In this document: positions 1 through 8,252 of the stretch, piece after piece | Layout: each line of letters starts with the position of its first letter | Numbering within the stretch: the stretch's first letter is position 1 | Assembly: GCA_964537555.1 (NCBI GenBank) | Contig: CAZIAD010000003.1 | Location: forward strand, 106,977 to 170,976 | Origin: CAYRWR01 sp964537555 | GTDB taxonomy: Bacteria > Spirochaetota > Brevinematia > Brevinematales > CAYRWR01 | Length of the DNA stretch: 64,000 nt | Direction: 5' to 3' | Position numbers and translations under genes: made by a program | Notes under the pieces: model-generated | Database searches by the model: none | What the model saw: the letters and a program-made list of their open reading frames with translations, nothing else | Told to the model about the DNA's origin: nothing

Positions 1-374
1 TGCAGGACGGTAGCCTGTATTTTTCTGCACTCGCCGGGCTGTATCCGGGGGCCTGGCATATTTAGTTTTATGATCTTGTTATTCGACCTGACTCGTATCG
101 TCTGATTGCTGCGGATGTTATCCTGTATGGCTACACTGCTATGGGCTATCCCTTCGCGGTCCAGCTCCCCGTTCAGCCATCTGCCCTCCGGGCCTCCGGC
201 GAATAGTATAGCATGCTGCCTCACCTGAAAACGGGTCAGGACCCGGCTGATATTGATCGCTTTTCCCCCTGCTTCTTCCTGCACATCCCTGAGATCCATG
301 GGGTCTTCATAGCAGAAAGAATCCACTTCTGCATAGCGATCTATAGAAGGATTGAGGCACAGGGTCAGCACCAT
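1..374 (-). CDS. fruK: 1-phosphofructokinase-type PfkB sugar kinase, N-terminal part (cut by window edge)
   Basis: An open frame starts at ATG 374-372 and runs off the left end, so only about 124 N-terminal residues are visible. It begins with MVLTLCLNPSIDRY and carries AGGKAINISRVLTRF, the N-terminal PfkB signature of the FruK/LacC branch, where the GGK-N segment lines the sugar-phosphate pocket. The expected reaction is ATP-dependent phosphorylation of fructose 1-phosphate or a similar sugar phosphate in the cytoplasm. The ATG directly abuts the TAA of the upstream barrel gene, so it is probably translated by coupling in the same transcript. The C-terminal catalytic Asp motif lies outside the window, and the substrate (fructose-1-P versus tagatose-6-P) cannot be fixed. 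The family call is firm; the symbol is less so. Confidence 0.8.
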   Translation of the reverse strand, partial: MVLTLCLNPSIDRYAEVDSFCYEDPMDLRDVQEEAGGKAINISRVLTRFQVRQHAILFAGGPEGRWLNGELDREGIAHSSVAIQDNIRSNQTIRVRSNNKIIKLNMPGPRIQPGECRKIQATVL

Positions 375-1277
375 TTAGAGTTTACTCTGATCCCATCGCA
401 GAGACAGGTGAAATGATATTCCCCCCACCGGATTATAGGTAAAGGCGGTTCCCAGATTCACAGAACGTTTAAACAGACTGATCCCGGGCATATCCATACC
501 CAGACTGGCAGTCCAGGCCCCGGTGGCCAGCTGATAATTAAATCCCCCCAGGAGGATAAAGCGGGTATTCAGGATATAGGTCATCCCGGCTTTGAATGTA
601 TGGTACTCCCGGTTATAGGGCCTTTGATATTGTTCTTCGAGCAGATAGGACAGAGATAGCCCCAAAGGTGCGGCCTTATAGCTGACTCCGCATTCAGCAC
701 GGGATATCGCATGGGATAAGCCCTGTTCAAATTCCAGCTCTGCTGCCTGTATCTTTAATCCCGCCCCAATGACCGGAGTAATATTGACAGACAGGCTGTG
801 TTCCAGTCCCCAGTACAGTTTTTTATACTGCGATACCAGCTCGGCACCGATCCAGGGCCCGAAGGACAGATGTATATAATCGGTCTTGACATAATCAAAA
901 ATCAGTCCCAGCCGGGCATTCAGGGGGAAGCTGGCATATTCGATACCGGTATCCTGAAATTCAGGGAAGAAGGGCAATAGCAGGGCATCTATAGCTATAT
1001 GCATGCCCGGAGCCGCATTCATGATCAAGAGCTGGTTACGGAGCAGAGTCTGTGACACAAAACTGATGGAATACATATTTTGCCGCTGCACCCCGGTACT
1101 CAGCAAGGGCATAAAATCCACCCCGCCCCGGGATATGGTATATGAATCAGCAGGGTTCAATAATTCAGTAGATAAGACAGCCCGGGCTTTATTCCACGAT
1201 AAGCACAGGATAGCGATGAGTGTTATTACCCACCTGGACCACAATATAGTAGATCCCAGCCGGGACGGGGATACCAT
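375..1277 (-). CDS. secreted beta-barrel-like protein, probably outer membrane
   Basis: About 300 residues. I chose the ATG at 1277, the third in-frame Met after 1301, because it gives a good signal peptide: basic n-region, hydrophobic WVITLIAILCLSW, and ARA before the cleavage point. The mature part alternates polar and hydrophobic residues in short strands rich in Gly, Tyr and Leu and ends with a strand LSLRWDQSKL, as expected of an outer-membrane barrel. No specific family was recognised. Its 5' end overlaps the 3' end of the S8 protease gene by 89 bp in another frame, and its stop abuts the start of the PfkB kinase gene, so all three should share a transcript. Function is unknown; a porin or surface protein is only a guess. 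Confidence 0.7.
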   Translation of the reverse strand: MVSPSRLGSTILWSRWVITLIAILCLSWNKARAVLSTELLNPADSYTISRGGVDFMPLLSTGVQRQNMYSISFVSQTLLRNQLLIMNAAPGMHIAIDALLLPFFPEFQDTGIEYASFPLNARLGLIFDYVKTDYIHLSFGPWIGAELVSQYKKLYWGLEHSLSVNITPVIGAGLKIQAAELEFEQGLSHAISRAECGVSYKAAPLGLSLSYLLEEQYQRPYNREYHTFKAGMTYILNTRFILLGGFNYQLATGAWTASLGMDMPGISLFKRSVNLGTAFTYNPVGGISFHLSLRWDQSKL

Positions 1278-3270
1278 TGCCCCCCTCTCCATTCCAAACA
1301 TATTCCTCGACTCCTACTCCACTGATCATGCGTGGATCATATTCTTTTACCAGGCCACCCCGGCCTGTATATATTTTCACATCAATACTTTCATTAATCA
1401 CATCTGCAGAACGGGAACGGACCAGAAAGCTTAACTGCTGGTCTGTGGCTGCTGAAGGTTTAAAGATATTGTTCTTTACAGAGATCTGTATGACCTCATC
1501 AGCAGTAGTCTCGGTAAGTATACCATCCACCGCGGCCAGGCCGTAACCAAACCGGGGGTCCCAGGTACCGGGGTCAGTCTTATAAGCATTAGCAGGCAAG
1601 ACATACTGTATCAGCCTCTGCCTGACCTGGTCTACTGTGAGAGTAGGGTCCTGCTCCAGGAGCTGGGCCACCATCCCTGTCACTATAGGAGCAGCCATTG
1701 AGGTACCGGATATGGCAAAATACTTACCCGGCACGACCACCCAGTTATTATCCACGAAGGCCACAGAAGAGAGAGTAGAGATAACCGACTGGCCCGGGGC
1801 GGCTATTTCAGGCTTCTTCTGTCCGTCACGGGTGGGCCCCTGGCTGGAAAAGTCAGATATCTGGCCCACATTCAGGGGAGAGGGAGTCCAGTATGTATTG
1901 TTCCAGTTGGTATAGGCTGACCGGGATACATAGGAGGCCACCGCCAGGGAGTTCTGCATACAGGCTGAGACTGAGATGGTCCCGTTACTGACATAATCTG
2001 TAAAACCCCAGGGCCCTCCGGCATAAGGATTATAATTTTCAAAATAGCCGTGTACTTCTACCGGCTGGGCACTGGTACCGAAATTCAGAGCCCATCTGAA
2101 TGAGCTGTTTTCGTTTATGACCACATAAATGACCTTGTCATCCTGATAGTCCTCATAATAGAGATCAGCATAAGACCCCGATGCAGTAGTGGTAGTGCTC
2201 CCTATCTGCTGCGAAGCGATCCTGGTCAGAGATACCGGAATACGGCTGCTGTTACGGTAATAAAAACTAAACAGGCTGCCTGTGCCTCCATTAGTAAACT
2301 CTATACTGGTAGTGAGAGTGGTGCTGGTCAGATTGGTAGTATGAATAGGATACTGCGCTTCATTTCCGGCGGCCCAAACTATGATGTTTCCTTCTGCGCC
2401 GTAGTATTCCAGGACCTGTTCCATATACTGGTTAAAGGGGTCATCCGCCTGATGATTGCCGAAATGAAATCCCATGCTGATATTGATGACACAGGGCTTT
2501 TTTAGTTTCTTAGCCTGGGACAGGATGTATTCTGTGCCATTTATGATCTGGTCCAGGTAGCCCCCGGTCTTCACCATGATGATATTGGCACGGGGAGATA
2601 CGCCACGATACAGGCCATCACTCCAGCTGCCGTTGCCCGCCGCAATCCCGGTGACGTGGGTCCCGTGAAAATCCGTGGAATTAAAGCTGAAGCGTTCATT
2701 ATCTATATCCTGTTTGGTCCATTCATGGCCGTAATTGAATAAGGTGGGAGGATTCCCATCCTGATCCTGGTCCCATATATACAGTATACGGCTCAGGCCG
2801 TTTTCATTCTGGAAGTCGGGATGATAGGGGTCAATACTGTCATCGATGACACCTATGATCACATCATCCCCCAGGTAACCGGCATTATAGGTCTGATCGG
2901 CGTGTACCGCCGGGATCGCTTTATCCAGGAGATTATGGGCCTTGAGCCCCCCTTTGATATAGCGGATGGCACTTTCCTGTTTAAATCCAGCCAGCCTGTC
3001 GGTAGGAATGCGGGCCGTAAAAAAGGGATAATGGCTGTTAATGATCTGGCCGCCCCGGGCCTGCACGGCCCCCGGGTCCCCTTCTCCCCACACCATGACA
3101 GTATCAGGGATAGCCACGGGCAGCTGTTGATCCAGTCCGGCACCCCCATTGACGAGGGGAGCCCCCTGTTCATAGGCAGCGGCTACCTGTTCCAGATAGG
3201 GATTGAACTGAGCCCCAAAGACAATCAGTGGAATAATAAAAAATAGAGATATAAGTACTGCTTTTTTCAT
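1189..3270 (-). CDS. secreted subtilisin-like S8 serine protease with FlgD-like C-terminal domain
   Basis: 693 residues. The signal peptide is MKKAVLISLFFIIPLIVFGA. The catalytic triad is visible: Asp143 in VIGVIDDSIDP, His202 in FHGTHVTGIAAG and Ser524 in ISGTSMAAP, with the oxyanion Asn303 in VWAAGNEA. Residues of about 310-430 form an insertion between the Asn and Ser blocks that could be a PA-like or beta-sandwich domain. The last 90 residues (GGLVKEYD...WNGEGGNGIPVPAGIYY) look like the FlgD Ig-like domain often found at the C-terminus of secreted proteases. It should degrade proteins outside the cytoplasm. It is first in an operon with the barrel protein and the PfkB kinase, and has its own promoter just upstream. 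Confidence 0.93.
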   Translation of the reverse strand: MKKAVLISLFFIIPLIVFGAQFNPYLEQVAAAYEQGAPLVNGGAGLDQQLPVAIPDTVMVWGEGDPGAVQARGGQIINSHYPFFTARIPTDRLAGFKQESAIRYIKGGLKAHNLLDKAIPAVHADQTYNAGYLGDDVIIGVIDDSIDPYHPDFQNENGLSRILYIWDQDQDGNPPTLFNYGHEWTKQDIDNERFSFNSTDFHGTHVTGIAAGNGSWSDGLYRGVSPRANIIMVKTGGYLDQIINGTEYILSQAKKLKKPCVINISMGFHFGNHQADDPFNQYMEQVLEYYGAEGNIIVWAAGNEAQYPIHTTNLTSTTLTTSIEFTNGGTGSLFSFYYRNSSRIPVSLTRIASQQIGSTTTTASGSYADLYYEDYQDDKVIYVVINENSSFRWALNFGTSAQPVEVHGYFENYNPYAGGPWGFTDYVSNGTISVSACMQNSLAVASYVSRSAYTNWNNTYWTPSPLNVGQISDFSSQGPTRDGQKKPEIAAPGQSVISTLSSVAFVDNNWVVVPGKYFAISGTSMAAPIVTGMVAQLLEQDPTLTVDQVRQRLIQYVLPANAYKTDPGTWDPRFGYGLAAVDGILTETTADEVIQISVKNNIFKPSAATDQQLSFLVRSRSADVINESIDVKIYTGRGGLVKEYDPRMISGVGVEEYVWNGEGGNGIPVPAGIYYIVVQVGNNTHRYPVLIVE

Positions 3271-3288
3271 ATTTAATCCTGTTATACT

Positions 3289-3316
3289 AGTATACCACAG
3301 TGTTCCTGTTTTTCAA
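3289..3316 (-). promoter_or_regulatory. sigma70-type promoter of the S8 protease operon
   Basis: Reading the minus strand, -35 TTGAAA (3316-3311) and -10 TATACT (3294-3289) are separated by 16 bp. They lie directly after the rpe stop codon and about 20 bp before the protease ATG, so the protease operon can be transcribed independently of rpe. Confidence 0.5.
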
Positions 3317-3964
3317 TCAGGCATATTCATGTATAGAGCGGCACAGTCCCTGGATATCTTTATCTTTGAAAAAGGCTGAACCCATGACCAGGCAGTCTGC
3401 CCCGGCGTCCAGCACCTGCTCATAATTGGAACGGGAGATACCCCCATCGATCTGCAGGACTATATCCCGTGATCCCCGCAGAATAACCAGTTCTCTTAAC
3501 CTGTCCAGGGATTCCGGCATAAAGCTCTGCCCTGAAAACCCGGGCTCCACGCTCATGACCAGGATGAGGTCGACCTCGTCCAGGTAGGGCGCTACAGCCG
3601 CCACGGGGGTCTGGGGTTTAAGAGAGATACCGGCTTTTTTACCGGCTGCCTTGATCTCTTTTAAAAAAGGGTGGATGTAATTCCTGGTGGCTTCCAGATG
3701 GATGGTAATATAGTCCACATCCAGGCCCAGATAGTCGTCCAGGCCCTTTTCCAGGTCTATCATGAGATGGGCATCCGAGGCCAGGCTGGTCCGGGCAGTG
3801 ATGTCCTCGATAAACTTGGGGCCGAATGATATGTTCGGCACAAAATGATTATCCATCACGTCAAAATGGATGAGGTCCACCCCGGTCTCTTCGTAGGCCT
3901 TCAGGGCTGACGCGATATCCGCAAAGTCAGCCGCAAAGATAGAAGGCGCCAGCTGTTTAGTCAT
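3317..3964 (-). CDS. rpe: ribulose-phosphate 3-epimerase
   Basis: 215 residues, the usual family length. It interconverts D-ribulose 5-phosphate and D-xylulose 5-phosphate in the pentose phosphate pathway. Family blocks are all present: APSIFAADF at the first beta strand, HFDVMDNHFVPNISFGP with the first catalytic Asp and metal ligands, VMSVEPGFSGQSF in the phosphate-closing loop, and LQIDGGI with the second catalytic Asp. The start overlaps the end of the PASTA gene by 8 bp, so translation is coupled. It is the last gene of the def-fmt-PASTA-rpe operon. Confidence 0.97.
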   Translation of the reverse strand: MTKQLAPSIFAADFADIASALKAYEETGVDLIHFDVMDNHFVPNISFGPKFIEDITARTSLASDAHLMIDLEKGLDDYLGLDVDYITIHLEATRNYIHPFLKEIKAAGKKAGISLKPQTPVAAVAPYLDEVDLILVMSVEPGFSGQSFMPESLDRLRELVILRGSRDIVLQIDGGISRSNYEQVLDAGADCLVMGSAFFKDKDIQGLCRSIHEYA

Positions 3965-5048
3965 AAGTCACTTCATCCCTGAGGAAGTTGTCTACTACCA
4001 GAGTAAGCTTGGTAGTACCAAAGGACTTGAAGGTCACGATCACCGTCTTGTTATACTGCTGGCCCAGGTTATATACTTCACGCTCTTCACCCAGCTCATC
4101 GACTATACTGACAATAGCCTGGCCGTCACCCTGCATTTCCTCCCCTTCCGGTCCGGTCTTGCGGGTGATAAACTTTTTATAGATATGATAATCATACTTT
4201 CCTTTTTCATAGTCATCTTCACCATAGACCCCTACTTTTATCTTTATGGTAGAGTTCTTGGGGATGACTGTACCTTCTTCGTAGTCCTGTTCCTGCACCA
4301 GCCCGTCCAGGTCGGCGTTATCGGTGATCATCTTTTCCAGCTTTACCGTGATGCCATTGTTATACAATGTCGTGATGGCAAAGTCCAGGCTCTGGCCTAC
4401 AAACTGCTCTACCCGGTAATCGTTCTTGCCTACATCTGAATTTGCGGTAAGCTGCAGCTTCACGGAACGGGGCACTTCTTTACCTGCTTTTATATCCTGG
4501 GCTACGATCGTATTGGTAGGGGTGTCTTCCACCTGTATCACGGTTATGAGGTAGGGAATACCCTTTTCACGCAGCAGTTTTTCCGCATCCAGCCGGTTCA
4601 GGCCTTCCAGCTGGGGTACCACATAGACATCCTTACCCATAGATACGATGAGCTTGACGGTGCGTCCCTGCCGGACGGTCAGCCCTTTTTTAGGAAACTG
4701 GTCGATGACCTGGAACTTCTCATATCTTTCATCAAATTTTGAGTCCAGCTCTACGATCAGTTTCTTTTCCTGCATGAGGATGGATGCATTGACTATATCC
4801 AGGTTGATGACATTGGGCACCTTGGTGAGGGGGGCTCCCACCCGTGCAATAAAGACGACTACAGAGAGTATGATAGCAGCAGCTATGACTGCCAGGGCCA
4901 GGAATAAAAACATGCGCCTCACAAAGCGGGTATATACATCAGCTCCCTTGGGGCTGAAATAGCTTTTGAATCTATTTTCTGCTCCCGAGATAGCTACCTT
5001 CATTTTTTGTTTTACATTCATCCCGGTCTGCCTGATCATGTCTTTCAT
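3957..5048 (-). CDS. single-pass membrane protein with PASTA repeats
   Basis: 363 residues. A basic cytoplasmic segment of about 48 residues leads into one transmembrane helix (MFLFLALAVIAAAIILSVVVF), followed by three PASTA-like repeats at about residues 75-140, 142-210 and 215-275, each ending in a strand such as RTVKLIVSMG or STIKIKVGVYG. PASTA domains bind peptidoglycan stem peptides or beta-lactams when attached to penicillin-binding proteins and Ser/Thr kinases; here there is no kinase or transpeptidase domain. A C-terminal beta-rich region of about 85 residues is unassigned. It lies between fmt and rpe, with an 11-bp gap to fmt and an 8-bp overlap with rpe. A periplasmic wall-sensing or scaffolding role is inferred. 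Confidence 0.85.
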   Translation of the reverse strand: MKDMIRQTGMNVKQKMKVAISGAENRFKSYFSPKGADVYTRFVRRMFLFLALAVIAAAIILSVVVFIARVGAPLTKVPNVINLDIVNASILMQEKKLIVELDSKFDERYEKFQVIDQFPKKGLTVRQGRTVKLIVSMGKDVYVVPQLEGLNRLDAEKLLREKGIPYLITVIQVEDTPTNTIVAQDIKAGKEVPRSVKLQLTANSDVGKNDYRVEQFVGQSLDFAITTLYNNGITVKLEKMITDNADLDGLVQEQDYEEGTVIPKNSTIKIKVGVYGEDDYEKGKYDYHIYKKFITRKTGPEGEEMQGDGQAIVSIVDELGEEREVYNLGQQYNKTVIVTFKSFGTTKLTLVVDNFLRDEVTYD

Positions 5049-5059
5049 TCCTTTCTCCT

Positions 5060-6004
5060 CTAAAAATCCTGGCCGGCTTCGGGCTTATACCCGTTGATAA
5101 AGGCCAGGTAATCCATCTCTTTTTTTCCGGCGGGCTTGATGTTTAACACAGATATCCCGCCCTGGGCACAGGCTATTTTAAGGCCTTTTTTATCAGCCTG
5201 CAGAATAGTTCCCGGTGCGCCCTGTATTGTATCATCATGTTGGATTTTCGTAAAAGAAACGGGGTGTTCATGTCCATTTTTCCTGTCATGATAGGTGCAT
5301 TTTATACCCGGCCACACAAAAAAAGCCCGGTATTTGTTCCAGATACCCCGGGAGGCATCCAGTTCAAAGTTGATCAGGGCATCATCCTTATGGATGATCC
5401 TGGAAAAGGTCGCTTTACTATGATCCTGGGGATGTCTTTTGTCCTTGCCTTTGGCGATGGCATCCACGGCCTTGACCATGATGGCAGCACCATCCCGGGC
5501 CAGCTTATCCGACAGGGTCACAAAGTTGTCCTCATTATGTATGGGTACCTTACTGTAATAGATGATATCCCCCGCGTCCAGCTCTGCGGTGATATACTGT
5601 ATGCTGTTTCCCGTCTCCTCGTCTCCATTGAGCAGGGCCCACTGTATAGGTGAGGCCCCCCGGTAGCGGGGTAAGAGCGAGGCATGCAGATTGATAGTCT
5701 TATAGCGGGGCATGTCGATGATAGCATCGGGAAGGATGCGGCCGTAGGACACGATCACGAAAAGATCAGCCTCCAGGGCCTGCAGGGCAGAGTGCAGTTC
5801 GGGATCTTTCATCCGGACCGGCTGTAATACCGGTATTGAGTGCTGTAGGGCATATTGCTTCATGGGAGTCTGGTGGAGCTGCTTCATACCCCGCCCGAAA
5901 GGCTTGTCAGGCTGGGTCACGATACCGCATATCTCATGGTGCTCAGCCAGGCTGAGCAGGCTGGGCAGGGAGTAATCAGAGCTGCCCCAGAACACTATCC
6001 TCAT
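5060..6004 (-). CDS. fmt: methionyl-tRNA formyltransferase
   Basis: 314 residues, standard for the family. It transfers the formyl group from 10-formyl-tetrahydrofolate to Met-tRNA(fMet) for translation initiation. The Rossmann start MRIVFWGSSDYSLPSL and the catalytic block NLHASLLPRYRGASPIQWA (Asn, His and the SLLP-RGA loop) are intact; the C-terminal OB-fold tRNA-binding domain covers roughly residues 205-314. The start overlaps the def stop as ATGA (4 bp), the classic def-fmt pairing, in which deformylase undoes this modification on nascent proteins. Confidence 0.97.
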   Translation of the reverse strand: MRIVFWGSSDYSLPSLLSLAEHHEICGIVTQPDKPFGRGMKQLHQTPMKQYALQHSIPVLQPVRMKDPELHSALQALEADLFVIVSYGRILPDAIIDMPRYKTINLHASLLPRYRGASPIQWALLNGDEETGNSIQYITAELDAGDIIYYSKVPIHNEDNFVTLSDKLARDGAAIMVKAVDAIAKGKDKRHPQDHSKATFSRIIHKDDALINFELDASRGIWNKYRAFFVWPGIKCTYHDRKNGHEHPVSFTKIQHDDTIQGAPGTILQADKKGLKIACAQGGISVLNIKPAGKKEMDYLAFINGYKPEAGQDF

Positions 6005-6534
6005 AGAGCGACCTGCTCCAGCTCCTTTTGGTTTTCGGCTACCATGGCATCCAGCTTATCGCGGTATTTTGCCAGGTAGGAGTCATCGATATAGTCTATA
6101 AAGAGCTTGCCGTCCAGGTGATCCAGCTCATGCTGTATAGCCCGGGCAAATAAGCCCTCTGCACTGAATATATAGGTACCGCCTTTGATGAGCTCACCTT
6201 TGACTTTGATCCGAGAGGGCCGGGTCACAGGCCCCCAGATCTGAGGAATAGACAGGCAGCCTTCATCGGCGGTATCTGTTTCCGCCGAGTATTCCACTAT
6301 CTTAGGGTTGATCAGTACCACCCGCTTTTCCTGGTCAGCCTTGGTGAGATCCACGATAAAGATACGCTTGGAGATGCCTACCTGAGGCGCAGCCAGGCCG
6401 ATACCCTCCTGGGCATCCAGGCTATCCTGCATGTCTTCTATGATCTTCTTTATCTCTTTATCGATTATAGTTACTTCTTCTGCTTTTTGTCTTAATACGG
6501 GATGGCCGTACTTTACCACTTTTAAAACAGCCAT
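6001..6534 (-). CDS. def: peptide deformylase
   Basis: 177 residues. It is a metalloenzyme that removes the N-formyl group from nascent polypeptides. All three motifs are visible: GIGLAAPQVG (motif 1), DEGCLSIP with the Cys metal ligand (motif 2), and IQHELDHLDGKLFID with HExxH-type His ligands and the catalytic Glu (motif 3). A strong Shine-Dalgarno, AGGAGGAG, precedes the ATG. It is first in the operon def-fmt-PASTA-rpe; a TATAAT box lies about 35 bp upstream on the minus strand. Confidence 0.97.
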   Translation of the reverse strand: MAVLKVVKYGHPVLRQKAEEVTIIDKEIKKIIEDMQDSLDAQEGIGLAAPQVGISKRIFIVDLTKADQEKRVVLINPKIVEYSAETDTADEGCLSIPQIWGPVTRPSRIKVKGELIKGGTYIFSAEGLFARAIQHELDHLDGKLFIDYIDDSYLAKYRDKLDAMVAENQKELEQVAL

Positions 6535-6566
6535 ATCTCCTCCTGTACACAGCTTTTTCTGCTTAT

Positions 6567-6572
6567 ATTATA
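6567..6572 (-). promoter_or_regulatory. probable -10 box of the def operon
   Basis: On the minus strand a perfect TATAAT lies 32 bp before the def start, with a good Shine-Dalgarno between. The -35 region 17 bp upstream is poor (TTCTTT-like), so the promoter is only partly supported. Confidence 0.4.
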
Positions 6573-7290
6573 ATCATTTTCCACAGATAAAGAAAGTAAT
6601 TCCCCCCTTTTTGAGAGGATTTCCTGTTTTTCCGGGAATAAATCAAAGAAATGGGGATGATCTGCCTCCGGGCCCGCCTCAAAAGTATACCCTGCCCGGC
6701 CCATAGCGGGAAGGATCAGATCGCCCCCCTTGCGGCCCTGTCTGCCCGGAGACTGTTCCCGGAGCCGGCCTCAGGGCTTAATACCGCCCTCTACAGAAGT
6801 GCCTGCCCCGGACCAGGTAGGGGGTATGGCAGCAGAGCGCTGTTTCCAGAGCCATAAGGCCTCTTTTCCGGGAATGCCTCCGGCCTCACTGAAGCTCTGT
6901 TTTATCTGAAAAAGCACTCTCCCCTTCACTTTACCTTTTATTAGGGAATTGCACTATCAGGAATGCGTCATCCCGCTCAGAAGCTCCCTGGCCGCACTTC
7001 CCCAATTTGGGGAAATTTCCGGAGGACAGCCTGCTCTCCTGCGCGCAGGGAGCCTGTCCTATACCGGACTCCCTGTCTATGCTGAGGCAGGGGACGAAGG
7101 CAGCAGGGTCCCTTGTCTGCAGTCTGAGAGCCAGTGCCCTCTGTAAGATACAGGGGCCTGTTCCAGCCTTACATCCCGGGACACCCCTGGGGGTTAACTA
7201 CTTTTTTGAGGGCTAAAGGACGGGTGATCTCAGGCATGATGTTTGAATTTTCCTGACTAAGCGCCCTCCGACAGCCTGTTTTTAATAGAA
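6573..7290. other. gene-free G+C-rich stretch of about 700 bp
   Basis: Between the def promoter and the CBM21 promoter I see no open frame with protein-like composition, ribosome-binding site or homology that I recognise. Short frames on both strands are Pro/Arg/Ser-rich and typical of chance. There is no obvious tRNA, terminator or tandem repeat. It could be a decayed gene or an untranslated RNA. Confidence 0.4.
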
Positions 7291-7304
7291 TGTAAGCGCT
7301 TACT
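7291..7304 (+). promoter_or_regulatory. LacI/CcpA-type operator palindrome
   Basis: TGTAAGCGCTTACT contains a perfect 12-bp palindrome, GTAAGCGCTTAC, with the central CG typical of LacI-family operators (MalR, CcpA-type cre sites). It touches the -35 box of the following promoter, so a bound repressor would block RNA polymerase. The downstream genes encode alpha-glucan-binding proteins, which fits a maltose or starch-responsive LacI-family regulator. The regulator itself is not in the window. Confidence 0.65.
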
Positions 7305-7332
7305 GGACATTTACCCCCATTGGTGTTATAAT
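7304..7332 (+). promoter_or_regulatory. strong sigma70 promoter of the CBM21 lipoprotein pair
   Basis: -35 TGGACA (7304-7309) and a perfect -10 TATAAT (7327-7332) have the ideal 17-bp spacer. The first base of the -35 box is also the last base of the operator palindrome. The first gene starts about 40 bp downstream with a GGAG ribosome-binding site. Confidence 0.75.
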
Positions 7333-7372
7333 ACTGTCGTAAATCCATTTATTAGTAATGAGGAGATCAGTA

Positions 7373-8218
7373 ATGAAGAAGATTATGGTGATGATGATGT
7401 TGAGTATGGCCCTGGGGGCCTGTGCTGTAGGTCCTGTGTCGGGCGACCTGGACGGGGAAAAGGCCAGTGTGCAGTCTGTTCCCGCAGATTTTGTAAAGCT
7501 GTACTATGCCAAGGCTCTGGGCAATTATAAGAACAATGCCCTGTACGGCAAGGTAAAGGGTTTTATCGAGATCGCGGATGTAGCCTATAATAAAAAGGTC
7601 ATGGTGCGTTATATCGTAGCCGGAACCTCTACCTGGATCGATGTACCTGCCTATTTCGTAAAGGACCATTATAACAAGGAAGTATGGCAGTTTGACCTCA
7701 GTGATATCGCTTATGACGGCCTCACTTTTGATATACAGTTCTGTATCTATTACACCGTAAACGGCCAGACCTACTGGGATAATAACGACGGGAAGAACTA
7801 CCGCCTGCTCATGCAGTCCGGACAGACTCTCTACAGCGACACAGTGCTGGGTAAGAGCCTCATAGCCCTGAGCCATGCTACTGCCTATATCTACAGCAGC
7901 GGTGCTTACGACTCAGTATTTACGGGCCAGGTCACTATCGCCGACCTGGGCCACCCTAACCGTATGGTAGACCTGGTCTACACCACAGACGGCTGGAACA
8001 CCACTCACACCGCCATTGCCACTCCCGGCTATACCGGCAATGAGCTCAAAGAGCTGTATTTCAACTTCTACACCTCTGTTCCTGCATCTACCACTCAGAT
8101 CGACTTTGCTCTGTCCTATAACCTGAACTACCAGTTCACCACCTGGGACAATAACTTCCTGGCTAATTACCGCTGTAGCATCCCTGCCGGAGAAGTCCGG
8201 GGCAGTGATGTCTGGTAA
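7373..8218 (+). CDS. lipoprotein with two CBM21-like starch/glycogen-binding domains
   Basis: 281 residues. I prefer the ATG at 7373 over the one at 7358, because a GAGGAG ribosome-binding site is well placed and the protein then begins with a lipoprotein signal (MKKIMVMMMLSMALGAC, lipidated Cys). Two tandem modules follow. The first (about residues 50-150) ends in YYTVNGQTYWDNNDGKNYRL; the second (about 165-275) ends in a similar WDNNFLANYRC. The Y-V-x-G-x-x-YWDNN-x-x-x-NY signature is that of CBM21, known from glycogen-targeting phosphatase subunits and amylases. No catalytic domain is present, so it likely holds alpha-glucan on the cell surface. An equally long paralog follows 34 bp downstream. 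Confidence 0.8.
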   Translation: MKKIMVMMMLSMALGACAVGPVSGDLDGEKASVQSVPADFVKLYYAKALGNYKNNALYGKVKGFIEIADVAYNKKVMVRYIVAGTSTWIDVPAYFVKDHYNKEVWQFDLSDIAYDGLTFDIQFCIYYTVNGQTYWDNNDGKNYRLLMQSGQTLYSDTVLGKSLIALSHATAYIYSSGAYDSVFTGQVTIADLGHPNRMVDLVYTTDGWNTTHTAIATPGYTGNELKELYFNFYTSVPASTTQIDFALSYNLNYQFTTWDNNFLANYRCSIPAGEVRGSDVW

Positions 8219-8252
8219 GCTGATTATAAAAAATAATATTTAGGAGACATAA

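Noticed and set aside
6522..6704. Short minus-strand frame upstream of def.
   Set aside because: Overlaps the def start and promoter region, has no ribosome-binding site and no protein-like pattern.
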